This document shows positions 8,189 to 17,034 of a stretch of 39,471 nt of DNA, piece after piece. The notes below the pieces were generated by a model. The model worked only from the letters and a program-made list of their open reading frames with translations, was not told the DNA's origin and ran no database searches. Numbering within the stretch: position 1 is the first letter of the stretch; every line of letters begins with the position of its first letter. A program made the translations under genes and the position numbers. The stretch comes from Phycisphaerales bacterium (GTDB taxonomy: Bacteria > Planctomycetota > Phycisphaerae > Phycisphaerales > UBA1924): assembly GCA_011053195.1 (NCBI GenBank), contig DRKT01000175.1, positions 1 through 39,471 on the forward strand. The letters run 5' to 3'.

Positions 8189-8635
8189 ATGGATCGCCTA
8201 TTCCTCGATGCCAATATTCTATTTTCGGCGGCCTATCGTGAAGACAATCTCTCGGGTCTGCGGAGGCTCTGGGACTGTGGTGCCGAGTTGATCACATCTG
8301 ATTATGCCTTTATCGAAGCAATCAGGAATTTGCGGAACAAGTCGAAGGATCTGGATTGGTCGCTCGATTTTTTATATGGGCTGATGCGGAACGTCACGCT
8401 ATGCAATGACTTGCCAAAGAATGGAATAGTGGTCTTTCAGAACAGTTTGTATACGCAGGATATTCAACTGCCGGACAAGGACTGGCCGATTCTGCTATCT
8501 GCGATTACATGCGAGGCGACGCACCTTCTGACCGGTGACAGACAGCACTTTGGTCCGTTGTTCGGCCGTGATATCATGGGTGTGCGCATTTGCCGGCCTT
8601 CGGACTACCTGTCAGCGCACGATACGCAGCAGTAG
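8189..8635 (+). CDS. PIN-domain toxin (VapC-like ribonuclease)
   Basis: 148 residues with the PIN nuclease fold. The acidic metal-binding residues are visible: D7 in LFLDANI, E43 in FIEAIRN, D96/D98 in LPDKDWPIL and D117 in LTGDRQHF. PIN toxins cleave RNA, commonly tRNA or rRNA, when the antitoxin is lost. The gene follows the AbrB-type antitoxin by 12 bases and shares its lower GC content. No Shine-Dalgarno is evident; translation may be coupled or start from a leaderless message. This kind of AbrB-PIN pair is a well-known type II arrangement. Confidence 0.85.
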   Translation: MDRLFLDANILFSAAYREDNLSGLRRLWDCGAELITSDYAFIEAIRNLRNKSKDLDWSLDFLYGLMRNVTLCNDLPKNGIVVFQNSLYTQDIQLPDKDWPILLSAITCEATHLLTGDRQHFGPLFGRDIMGVRICRPSDYLSAHDTQQ

Positions 8636-8684
8636 CCCTCCGATATGCGGGTGGAATCGCAATGAACCATCACAGAATCCGGCT

Positions 8685-9785
<1,101 letters not shown>

Positions 9786-9958
9786 GATGGGGGCTCCGTT
9801 TTGGTTGTGTCCATGTTCGGATCGGCGGATTCTAGGCGCGACTGGTGGAAATGCCGGGCGATTTCTCGGCCACCGTGCGTAACGCGGGGGGAGGGGTTCC
9901 GTATCACATCCGTGGGGCCTCGAAGTGGGGCCCGGGCCTTGGGATGAAGGAGTTGGTG

Positions 9959-10960
9959 ATGCGGACGTTGGTTGGATCGGCATGTGTGGTGGCCTTGGTT
10001 TCAGGTTCGGCGCTGGCAAGCCCACCGGTGCGCAAGCACATCGACCCCGAGGCCCAGTGGGTGGTCCACCTGGATCTCGATGCCCTGAACGATTCGGAGA
10101 TCGGTTCGTGGCTGATGGAGCAGGCGGCCGAGGACAGCGACGACTTCGAGGATGTTCGCCAAGTGCTGCCCGGGTTCTGGCCCGGCCCGGATGGCGGGCT
10201 CACGGGCGTCACGCTCTATGGCCAATCGCTCGACATGGAGGAGGAGCAAGGGTGGAGCAGCTTCGCAGCGATCATCTATGGCGATGATCGGATCACGGAT
10301 TGGGGCGAGCAGCTCGAACACGCGGCGGAACAGGATGGTGCCGGCGATGCGGTGCGCCACCGCACGGTCAACGGGCACGAGTCGTGGTCGATCCCGATGG
10401 ACGATGATGCCCGGGCGTACATGGCGCTGGTCGAGCATGGCCGACGGGCCGCGTGGGTGGTGACGTTCGCCCCGGGCCAACTGAAGCACGCGCTGGGCAT
10501 TGTCGACGATGGATCGGGCGGAAGTGAATTACTCGAAGGCGGCTGGGACGACGGCGTGATCGGTTTCGCCGGCACACTGTCACTCAACAGCATCGACGAT
10601 GACGGTGGATTAACAAGGATTCTTGGTGATTCGGTGGCCTTGGCTGCCCGCGTCGGCGAGGTCGATGGCGAGGTGACACTCGAAGCCGCGATCGACACGG
10701 GCGACGAGGAAAAATCCCAAGCATTGATGGGCATCGCCAACGGGCTGGTCAGTGCCGGCGTGCTCGCATCCGGTCAAGATGAGGACCTGGACCGCCTGAT
10801 GGAGGTCATCGGCGATGTCGAGATGGATGTTGACGGCTCGCTGTTCGTGCTCTCGCTGACCCGCGATGCCGACGAAGTGATCGAGTTCCTGGAAAGCGTG
10901 GACGATGGCGAGTTGCTCGACGGTGATTTCGACGACGATGACGATTGGGACGACGACTGA
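9959..10960 (+). CDS. secreted acidic protein of unknown function
   Basis: 333 residues with a signal peptide (about 1-22, ending SGSALAS) and then a soluble acidic protein with regular alternation of strand and helix. The mature part begins with a [10 protein letters not shown] segment. The C-terminus is an aspartate run ([13 protein letters not shown]). The start was chosen because AAGGAG lies 6 bases before the ATG at 9959; ATG 9944 is in frame but has no site. It precedes the ECF sigma factor gene by 8 bases, so it is probably in the same operon. I do not recognise the family. A role as an exported target or sensor of the sigma-factor unit is only suggested by position. Confidence 0.8.
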   Translation: MRTLVGSACVVALVSGSALASPPVRKHIDPEAQWVVHLDLDALNDSEIGSWLMEQAAEDSDDFEDVRQVLPGFWPGPDGGLTGVTLYGQSLDMEEEQGWSSFAAIIYGDDRITDWGEQLEHAAEQDGAGDAVRHRTVNGHESWSIPMDDDARAYMALVEHGRRAAWVVTFAPGQLKHALGIVDDGSGGSELLEGGWDDGVIGFAGTLSLNSIDDDGGLTRILGDSVALAARVGEVDGEVTLEAAIDTGDEEKSQALMGIANGLVSAGVLASGQDEDLDRLMEVIGDVEMDVDGSLFVLSLTRDADEVIEFLESVDDGELLDGDFDDDDDWDDD

Positions 10961-10968
10961 ACACGACG

Positions 10969-11547
10969 ATGACCATTCGACGCGAGACGGCTGCGTCGGG
11001 GCCCGGCCCCGGCGTAGCTGTTTGTGCGCCGACAGATGCCGAGCTCGCGGTGCGGTCGGCATCGGGCGATCGGTCGGCGTTCGAGGTGTTGGTGAATCGG
11101 TGGCAGGGGCGGGTGTTTCGGTTCGTGCTCGTGCGCGTACGCGATGAGCACGATGCAGCCGAGGTGACGCAGGAGACGCTGATGCGGGCGTTCCGTTCCA
11201 TCGGCCGGTATCACTCGGGGCGGAGTTTCTCGACATGGCTCTTTGCGATTGCGCACCGGGAATCGGTCAACGTGATCCGCCGCCGGTTGCGGTCGGCGCG
11301 CGATGCGCAGCGAACGATAGAGCCGTCTGATTCGGATGGAGATGAACTGCCGGACGTGTGGGCGCTGGCCCGGCGTGTGCTGGATGACAAGGGGTTCGAG
11401 GCGGTGTGGCTTCGGTATGTCGAGGATCTCGAGGCCGGCGAGATCGCAGTGGTGATGGGCCGGTCTGCGGTCGGTGTGCGGGTGCTGCTGCACCGGGCGC
11501 GCACGAAGCTGGCGTCGGCTCTGGAAGAAACAAGCGGGGTGGCTTGA
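10969..11547 (+). CDS. RNA polymerase sigma factor, ECF family
   Basis: 192 residues with sigma region 2 at about 25-95 (AFEVLVNRWQGRVFRFVLVRV, then DAAEVTQETLMRAFRSIGRY and FSTWLFAIAHRESVNVIRRR) and sigma region 4 at about 130-180 (VWLRYVEDLEAGEIAVVMG, then VRVLLHRARTKLASAL). These are the hallmarks of extracytoplasmic-function sigma factors, which redirect RNA polymerase to stress or envelope regulons. The ATG at 10969 lacks a clear Shine-Dalgarno and lies 8 bases after the upstream stop; a TTG eight codons earlier is possible. The gene overlaps the following membrane-protein gene by one base, which points to coupling between sigma factor and regulator. Confidence 0.92.
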   Translation: MTIRRETAASGPGPGVAVCAPTDAELAVRSASGDRSAFEVLVNRWQGRVFRFVLVRVRDEHDAAEVTQETLMRAFRSIGRYHSGRSFSTWLFAIAHRESVNVIRRRLRSARDAQRTIEPSDSDGDELPDVWALARRVLDDKGFEAVWLRYVEDLEAGEIAVVMGRSAVGVRVLLHRARTKLASALEETSGVA

Positions 11548-11996
11548 TGGGCACGAACAGACACACGGTAAATGATGTGGAGCGTCGGCTTCGGGCCGAT
11601 CAGCCGGGGCATGTCGAGCCGCCGGGCTGGGTGCGCCCGCACGTGCTCGCGGGCATCGACCGGGACACGCCCGAGGCCCGATCCATGCCGGGAGGCTGGG
11701 CTGTGCTGGTCGGGGCGCTCGGCGTGGCGGTGCTGGTGATCGGCGTGATCGGTGTGTTTCGGATGACGGGCCAATCCTCGGCAACGACGCCTCAGGCGAA
11801 AGTCCGGATCGCCTCGGCGGAAGAATTCCAGACCCCGACCGCCGGGCCGGCGATCAACCTCTCGATTCCGACGAAGGTTCTGACGCCCGGAACACTGGAG
11901 CGCGAGACGCAGCGGCTTCGGCAGGATGTCGTCCAACTCGCCGATGTGGTGCGCAAACCCATACGTCGGCTCGGAATGGGGCTGAGCCGATTCTGA
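11547..11996 (+). CDS. single-pass membrane protein, candidate anti-sigma factor
   Basis: 149 residues: about 47 cytoplasmic residues, one transmembrane helix (GGWAVLVGALGVAVLVIGVIGVF), and about 75 residues outside. Its ATG overlaps the sigma factor stop (TGATG), the usual arrangement for an ECF sigma and its membrane-bound antagonist. The N-terminal part lacks the HxxxCxxC zinc motif of ZAS-type anti-sigma factors, so if it is an anti-sigma factor it is of a different type. The assignment rests on position and topology only. Confidence 0.65.
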   Translation: MGTNRHTVNDVERRLRADQPGHVEPPGWVRPHVLAGIDRDTPEARSMPGGWAVLVGALGVAVLVIGVIGVFRMTGQSSATTPQAKVRIASAEEFQTPTAGPAINLSIPTKVLTPGTLERETQRLRQDVVQLADVVRKPIRRLGMGLSRF

Positions 11997-12012
11997 GCGG
12001 ATACGCTCGGGC

Positions 12013-13104
12013 ATGGATGAGTTCGATGTGGCGGTCGTCGGGGGCGGTCCGATCGGGATCGAGATGCACGCGGCGCTGGTCGCGGCCGGCAAGCGCGTCG
12101 TGCATTTCGAGGCCGGCCGGATCGGGCACACCTTCAGCTGGTGGGCGCCCAGGACCCGGTTCTTCTCGAGCCCGGAACGGATCGCGATCTGCGGCGTACC
12201 CCTGCGCACGCCGGACCAGGGCAAGGCGTCCGCCGAGCAGTACGGCGACTACCTGCTGGCCGTCGTCGAACAGTTCGGGCTCAATATCAAAACATTCGAG
12301 CGTGTCGATCGCATCGAACGAGACAACGATGGCGGCTTCGTGCTGCACCACGCGCCAAGCCGGGTCGGGGTCGGCGGTCAGGAGATCGACGAGGAGATCG
12401 GTTTCGGCGCCGGCGAGCGCCCGGTCCGCGCCAGGCACGTGGTTCTGGCGATCGGCAACATGCACCGGCCTCGCGCGGTGGGCGTGCCGGGTGAGACGCT
12501 GGCGCACGTGAGCCATTACCTCGGGCATCCGGGCGACTACTTCGACAAGCGCGTGGTGATCGTGGGCGGGAAGAACTCGGCCGCGGAGGCGGCGATCCGA
12601 CTGTACCGGGCCGGTGCGCACGTGACGCTGAGTTATCGAGGCGATGAATTGGATGCGGGGCGGATCAAGTATTGGGTGTTGCCGGAACTCGTGTGGCTGA
12701 TCGAGAAGGGCCGGGTCGAGTTTGTACCGGAAACAAGGCCGGTGGAGATCCGACGTGATGCGATCGAGCTGGCCGGGCGAGAGGGCCGGGTTGTGCTGCC
12801 GGCGGACTTTGTGCTGCTGCTGACCGGTTATGTGCAGGACGGAACGTTGTACGACCAGTTGGGTTTGGATCGGATTGGTGAATCGCGCCGGCCGAGGCTG
12901 GACCGCGAGACGATGCAGACCAGCGTGCCGGGGATTTTCGTGGCGGGGACCGCAAGCTCGGGGAGCCAGACCCGGGCGAAGGTTTTTATCGAGAACAGCC
13001 ATGCGCACGTGGACCGGATTTGCCGGGCGATCGCGGGCGTCGGTGTGCCCTGGAAGCTCGACGAGGTGATGGAGGGGCTGGGGCAACTGGATGAGGAGAT
13101 GTGA
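12013..13104 (+). CDS. ypdA: YpdA-family flavin-dependent disulfide reductase
   Basis: 363 residues with two dinucleotide-binding folds: VVGGGPIGIEMHAAL for FAD (about 8-22) and VVIVGGKNSAAEAAIRLYRAGAHVTL for NAD(P)H near the middle. The specific signatures match YpdA, the NADPH-dependent bacillithiol disulfide reductase of Bacillus and Staphylococcus: TRFFSSPERIAICG, SYRGDELDAGRIKYWVLPEL, and DFVLLLTGYVQD. There is no CxxC thioredoxin-reductase active site. The start has TACGCT at 12002-12007, 5 bases before the ATG, and no Shine-Dalgarno, so it may be leaderless. The 17-base gap from the preceding gene leaves open whether it belongs to the sigma-factor unit. The substrate here could be bacillithiol disulfide or another low-molecular-weight thiol. 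Confidence 0.85.
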   Translation: MDEFDVAVVGGGPIGIEMHAALVAAGKRVVHFEAGRIGHTFSWWAPRTRFFSSPERIAICGVPLRTPDQGKASAEQYGDYLLAVVEQFGLNIKTFERVDRIERDNDGGFVLHHAPSRVGVGGQEIDEEIGFGAGERPVRARHVVLAIGNMHRPRAVGVPGETLAHVSHYLGHPGDYFDKRVVIVGGKNSAAEAAIRLYRAGAHVTLSYRGDELDAGRIKYWVLPELVWLIEKGRVEFVPETRPVEIRRDAIELAGREGRVVLPADFVLLLTGYVQDGTLYDQLGLDRIGESRRPRLDRETMQTSVPGIFVAGTASSGSQTRAKVFIENSHAHVDRICRAIAGVGVPWKLDEVMEGLGQLDEEM

Positions 13105-13121
13105 GCACGGCAGCCGTGTTC
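13103..13121. terminator. small hairpin between convergent genes
   Basis: An 8-bp stem with one G-U pair (13103-13110 with 13114-13121) and a 3-base loop spans the 15-base gap between the ypdA-like and queD-like stops. It has no U-tract. It may act weakly in both directions. Confidence 0.3.
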
Positions 13122-13506
13122 AGGGTCGGTAGGTGGTGGCGCAGCCGGGGGATTCGGTGATGCTGACCGCCGCGATTTTGGCGTGCGGTTCGAGGGCGAC
13201 GCCGAATCGGCTGTGCATCTCGTTGAAGATGTATTGGGCGATGTTCTCGGCGGTGGGGTTGAGCCCGCCGGCGGGCTGGTTGAAGGGCGCGATTTCGTTG
13301 AGGTTGGCGTTGTTGAACTCGGCGAGTATGGCGTCGAGGGATGCCTTGGCGGTGTGGAAGTCGCAGACGAGCCCGTCCTGATCGAGCCGGTCGCCCTTGA
13401 TTTCGACGGTGGCGAGGAAGTCGTGGCCGTGGAGCGTTTCTCGCTGCCCGGCGATGACCAGGGCATGGGCCGCGGAGAAGGTCGATTGCACGGTGATGGT
13501 GAACAT
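13120..13506 (-). CDS. 6-pyruvoyl-tetrahydropterin synthase / QueD-family protein lacking the catalytic cysteine
   Basis: 128 residues with the T-fold of the PTPS/QueD family. The zinc histidines are present in FSAAHAL and LHGHDF, and NPTAENIAQYIFNEM plus VSITESPGC match the C-terminal family pattern, including the substrate-anchoring glutamate. In QueD the catalytic cysteine sits four residues before HGH (C-E-x-L-H-G-H); here that position is arginine (R-E-T-L-H-G-H). The protein is therefore likely not a standard 6-carboxytetrahydropterin synthase, although a neighbouring glutamate could substitute as reported for some PTPS-like enzymes. A TACCCT lies 6 bases upstream of the ATG, consistent with a leaderless transcript. 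Confidence 0.8.
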   Translation of the reverse strand: MFTITVQSTFSAAHALVIAGQRETLHGHDFLATVEIKGDRLDQDGLVCDFHTAKASLDAILAEFNNANLNEIAPFNQPAGGLNPTAENIAQYIFNEMHSRFGVALEPHAKIAAVSITESPGCATTYRP

Positions 13507-13558
13507 GGAGCTAGGGTAGGGTGGGAATCGGCACCGTGGAAAAGAAAGGACGGAGCGG

Positions 13559-14965
13559 ATGGGTGAGGCGCCATTGATGGTTGGCGTGAGCGGGCTGCGG
13601 GGGATCGTGGGGCGGAGCCTGACGTCCGAGGTGGCCGTGCGGTATGCGCAGACGGTCGGCGCGTGGCTTGCAGAGCAATCGCCGGCGCCCGCGGTCGTGG
13701 TGGCCAGGGATGGTCGGGCCGGCGGCGATGCGATCTATGCCGACGCGATCGAAGGCTTGCTCGACGCGGGTGTCGATGTGTTCGAGGCGGATGTCTGCAT
13801 GACGCCAACGGTCGGGGTGATCGTTGATGAGCTGAATCTGGCCGGTGGCGTGATGGTGACGGCAAGCCATAACCCGCAGCAGTGGAACGGGCTCAAGGTG
13901 ATCCGAGGCAGCGAGGATGGTGCGTGTGCGCCAGACGCCGAGGCTGCAGCCGCGATCGTCGATCGGTTCAACAGCGGATTGTCGGCCTCGGGATCAAAAG
14001 GCAAGCCGAAGCGTCTGGACTTTGATCCGTCCGCCCGGCACACCGAGCGCGTGGTCGGGCACCTCGGTCGGCTCGGGCGATCGTTCCGGGTTGTGGTGGA
14101 TTCGGTGAACGCCTCGGGCCGGATCGCATCACCGATGCTGATGTCGGCGCTCGGGTGCGAGTTGGTTCGACACCTCGGCAGCGACGATTCGGGGATCTTT
14201 CCCCACACGCCGGAGCCGACGCGGGACAATCTGTCGGGCAAGGGCGGGCTGTGCGATGTGGTCGCGGAAATCGGGGCGGATGTCGGCTTCGCGCAGGACC
14301 CGGATGCGGATCGGCTGGCGATTGTGGATGAGAACGGGGCGTACATCGGGGAGGAGTTGACGCTGGCGCTGTGCGCGGTCTCGGTGCTCGAGGCGGTCAA
14401 GCCCGAGGCCGGGACACCGATGCTGTGTACGAATCTTTCGACCTCGCGGATGATCGACGATGTGGCGGCTCGGTACGGGGCCAAGGTCGTGCGCTCGGCT
14501 GTTGGTGAGGCGAACGTGGTCGAGGCGATGAAACGGCTCAAACGCGAGGGCAAGACGGTCGTGCTCGGGGGCGAGGGCAACGGCGGGGTGATCTGGCCGG
14601 AAGTGACGTATGTACGCGATTCGCTGTCGGCGATGGCGCTCGTGCTGTCGCTGATGGCCAGGACCGGCAAGCGTCTGAGCGATCTGGTGGCGGATGTGCC
14701 GGCGTATGCGATTGTCAAACGCAAGCAACCTCTGGCGAGGAAAGAGGATGCGGTGCCGGCGCTCGAGCGGGTGGCCTCGGCGTATGCAGACCAGCGTGTG
14801 GACCGTCAGGATGGGGTGCGGGTGGATTTCGATGCGGACCGGTCGTGGGTGCATGTCCGGGCGAGCAACACGGAGCCCATTCTGAGGCTGATCGCCGAGG
14901 CCCCGACCGCCGAGCGGGCCGAATCGCTGCTGGATGAGGTCCACCGGCTCGTGGATGCGGGCTGA
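13559..14965 (+). CDS. glmM: phosphoglucosamine mutase / phosphohexomutase (GlmM-like)
   Basis: 468 residues with the four-domain alpha-D-phosphohexomutase layout. The active-site serine is S103 in MVTASHNPQQWNG. The metal loop is DPDADRLAI, the sugar-binding loop is GGEGNGGVIWP, and the phosphate loop is VRASNTEPILRLI. The GEGNGG form resembles the archaeal and GlmM-like branch. The likely reaction is glucosamine 6-phosphate to glucosamine 1-phosphate for UDP-GlcNAc synthesis, but phosphomannomutase activity cannot be excluded. AAGGA lies 8 bases upstream of the ATG. It is divergent from the QueD-like gene with 52 bases between starts. Confidence 0.88.
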   Translation: MGEAPLMVGVSGLRGIVGRSLTSEVAVRYAQTVGAWLAEQSPAPAVVVARDGRAGGDAIYADAIEGLLDAGVDVFEADVCMTPTVGVIVDELNLAGGVMVTASHNPQQWNGLKVIRGSEDGACAPDAEAAAAIVDRFNSGLSASGSKGKPKRLDFDPSARHTERVVGHLGRLGRSFRVVVDSVNASGRIASPMLMSALGCELVRHLGSDDSGIFPHTPEPTRDNLSGKGGLCDVVAEIGADVGFAQDPDADRLAIVDENGAYIGEELTLALCAVSVLEAVKPEAGTPMLCTNLSTSRMIDDVAARYGAKVVRSAVGEANVVEAMKRLKREGKTVVLGGEGNGGVIWPEVTYVRDSLSAMALVLSLMARTGKRLSDLVADVPAYAIVKRKQPLARKEDAVPALERVASAYADQRVDRQDGVRVDFDADRSWVHVRASNTEPILRLIAEAPTAERAESLLDEVHRLVDAG

Positions 14966-14966
14966 C

Positions 14967-14972
14967 TATACT
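14967..14972 (+). promoter_or_regulatory. candidate -10 element (TATACT) of a leaderless transcript
   Basis: TATACT ends 8 bases before the ATG at 14981, and no Shine-Dalgarno is present. A transcript initiated from it would begin at or next to the start codon. It is the best match to TATAAT among several similar cases in the window. Confidence 0.45.
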
Positions 14973-14980
14973 GGGCTTCC

Positions 14981-15232
14981 ATGAACCAGCAGCACATCGA
15001 ACCGGGACAGCGGGTGCGCATCACGCAGCAGATCCCTCGTCAGAGCGGCTCCCAGGCGGCGACCGTCGAGGGCACGGTGGTGTCGATCGGACAATCCAAG
15101 ACCGGCTCGTGGTATGCCCACGCCAAGGACCACAAGCTCTGGCTCGAACGGCTGGAACTCGAGAAAGACGACGGCGAGCGGGTGCTGCTCAATCTCGACC
15201 AATACTCGCGGATTGATGTGATCCCGGCGTAG
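14981..15232 (+). CDS. small conserved-looking hypothetical protein
   Basis: 83 residues, soluble, with alternating beta-strand-like segments (QRVRITQQIP, ATVEGTVVSIGQSK, GSWYAHAKDHKLWLERLELEKDDG, ERVLLNLDQYSRIDVI) that suggest a small SH3- or OB-like barrel. No family is recognised. The gene begins 15 bases after the mutase stop but carries its own TATACT at 14967-14972. It is the last ordinary gene before the virion-type block. Confidence 0.7.
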   Translation: MNQQHIEPGQRVRITQQIPRQSGSQAATVEGTVVSIGQSKTGSWYAHAKDHKLWLERLELEKDDGERVLLNLDQYSRIDVIPA

Positions 15233-15274
15233 GTCCGACCTTCCACAACCGGAGAAAAATCGACGGGTGCGGTT

Positions 15275-15396
15275 GGTGTGCGCGCACCGTCGCGGGCATG
15301 GCGGGTTGGATTCGGGATCGGCAAAGATTTTTTCATGGTGTCCGGTGAAGGAGTTGCGCGCGAGGGTGCCGCTGCGGGGATGCCGGTGTGCGCGCA
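15275..15396 (+). repeat. 12-bp direct repeats upstream of the portal gene
   Basis: GGTGTGCGCGCA occurs at 15275-15286 and again at 15385-15396, 110 bases apart, inside the 233-base region before the portal gene. The copies could be protein-binding sites for regulating the capsid genes, or chance in GC-rich DNA. The rest of the region shows no gene that I can support. Confidence 0.4.
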
Positions 15397-15465
15397 TGGA
15401 TGGGCGCGCGACGTTTGGGTGTGGGGACGACGAATTCGGCCCGGCAGTCAAGCGGAGGACACCAG

Positions 15466-17034
15466 ATGGCAAGCGTGGGCGGCACGGCGGAAGGGGAAGC
15501 AAGGCCGGGGGCAGCGGCGGGGCTCGACCCGGCGCTCGTGGATCATCTGATCCATGAGCACGAAACCCAGTGTTCAGAACTGAACACGTTGTGGGAATAC
15601 TACAGAAATCCGGTGCGGATCGTGCAATCGACGGGAGCGGACGGGCTGAGCCGGAGCGTGCGCCGACTGGCGCAGGAGGCCGGGCTGCCCGGGCGTGTGA
15701 CCGGCCTGCGGCGCGACGGGCTGGCCGACGATCGGCACGCCGGTCGGCGCGAGGTGGTGATCGAGAACGACATCGCTTGGCGAGTCCACACGATGATCGA
15801 CTTCCTGTTCGGGAAGCGACCGAACATCGTCAGCACCGCCGGGCAGGAGGGCCTGCGCGAGCAGATCGAGGCGTTGGTGGAGTCGGCGTGGGATGCCTCG
15901 GGCGGGCTCGAACTGATGCAGGACCTGGCGCTGCTGGGGCATGTGTTCGGGCATGTGGACCTGGTGCTTCGGGTGGATGACGAGGCGCTGACGCTTGCCG
16001 CCCGCCGGGCCGCGAGGATGCGTCAGAGCGGCGTATCGGTCCGGCAACTCCGCGGGCTGATGCGTGAGGCCGGGGCCGCCTTTCGGATCGAACCGGTCTC
16101 GCCGACGCGGGGGATTCCGATCGCGGATGCATCGGATTATCGCAAAATCTCTGGATATGTGATCCATTACGAGCGGGAGGCCAACTCGGTCGAACGGGTC
16201 GGGTTGCGGAAGAAGCTGATCGGGCGCGAGCGCGGGACGTGGGGCCGTCGGCGTCGGCATGAGTCCTACACGGAGGTGTTCGGGCCGAACGGGCACGAGC
16301 TGTGGGTCGGCGAAGAGCTCGTGGAACTCGACGATGGCGGTGTGCAATCGGGGCAGGTGCCGGTGGTGCATATCCAGAATCAGTCCCAGCCGCTGCGGTA
16401 TGAAGGGGTCGGCGAGGTCGAGCCGCTGCTGATGCTTCAGGACGAGCTGAACACGAGGCTGAGCGATCGGGCGAGCCGGGTGACGCTTCAAAGCTTCAAG
16501 ATGTACCTGGCCAAGGGGATCGACGGGTTCGAGCGTGTGCCGGTGACGCCGGGAACGGTGTGGTCGACGGACAACCCCGACGCCTCGGTCGAGGCGTTCG
16601 GCGGGGATGCGTCCAGCCCGAGCGAGGATCGGCACATCGGCGAGATCCGGCAGGCACTGGACAAGATCAGCGGCGTCCCGCCGGTCGCCAGCGGTGTGGT
16701 CGAGGCCAGAATCGGCAATCTGACCAGTGCCAACGCGCTGCGCGTCACGATGGTTGGGTTGATCAGCAAAACGAACCGCAAGCGCGTGACGTATGGGCGC
16801 GGGCTGATCGGGATCAGCTCGATGGTGATCGACGCGGCGCTGCGGAGCGGATTGATCGAGGCCGGTCTTGGAGATCGGCAGATGAAACTGGAGTGGCCGG
16901 ATCCGCTTCCGATTGATGACCAGGAATTGGCTGCATCGGCGCGGATCCGGCGCGAGCTCGGTGTGCCCGCGGATCGGGTCGCCGAGCAGCTCGGGTTCGT
17001 CCCGACGGAACTTGAAACAAAGGAGGGTGTGTGA
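15466..17034 (+). CDS. phage-type portal protein
   Basis: 522 residues resembling the SPP1 gp6-like portal family, which forms the dodecameric ring at one capsid vertex through which DNA passes. Recognisable parts are an N-terminal helical region with IENDIAWRVHTMIDFLFGKRPNI, a wing region with many strand segments, and the stem/crown part with EVEPLLMLQDELNTRLSDRASRVTLQSFKMYLAKG followed by HIGEIRQALDKISGVPPVASG and NLTSANALRVTMVGLISKTNRKR. The start at 15466 has a perfect GGAGG with 7-base spacing. Its stop overlaps the next start (TGATG). No terminase gene lies upstream; the preceding genes are an 83-aa protein and glmM. Base composition is like the host genes. Confidence 0.85.
   Translation: MASVGGTAEGEARPGAAAGLDPALVDHLIHEHETQCSELNTLWEYYRNPVRIVQSTGADGLSRSVRRLAQEAGLPGRVTGLRRDGLADDRHAGRREVVIENDIAWRVHTMIDFLFGKRPNIVSTAGQEGLREQIEALVESAWDASGGLELMQDLALLGHVFGHVDLVLRVDDEALTLAARRAARMRQSGVSVRQLRGLMREAGAAFRIEPVSPTRGIPIADASDYRKISGYVIHYEREANSVERVGLRKKLIGRERGTWGRRRRHESYTEVFGPNGHELWVGEELVELDDGGVQSGQVPVVHIQNQSQPLRYEGVGEVEPLLMLQDELNTRLSDRASRVTLQSFKMYLAKGIDGFERVPVTPGTVWSTDNPDASVEAFGGDASSPSEDRHIGEIRQALDKISGVPPVASGVVEARIGNLTSANALRVTMVGLISKTNRKRVTYGRGLIGISSMVIDAALRSGLIEAGLGDRQMKLEWPDPLPIDDQELAASARIRRELGVPADRVAEQLGFVPTELETKEGV

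Noticed and set aside
13103-13506. The QueD-like gene as a standard queuosine pathway enzyme
   Set aside because: Catalytic cysteine is replaced by arginine and no pathway genes are adjacent, so no symbol was given.
15278-15550. Short open frames before the portal gene
   Set aside because: No ribosome-binding site, arginine/glycine-rich translations, and they run into the portal gene in another frame.
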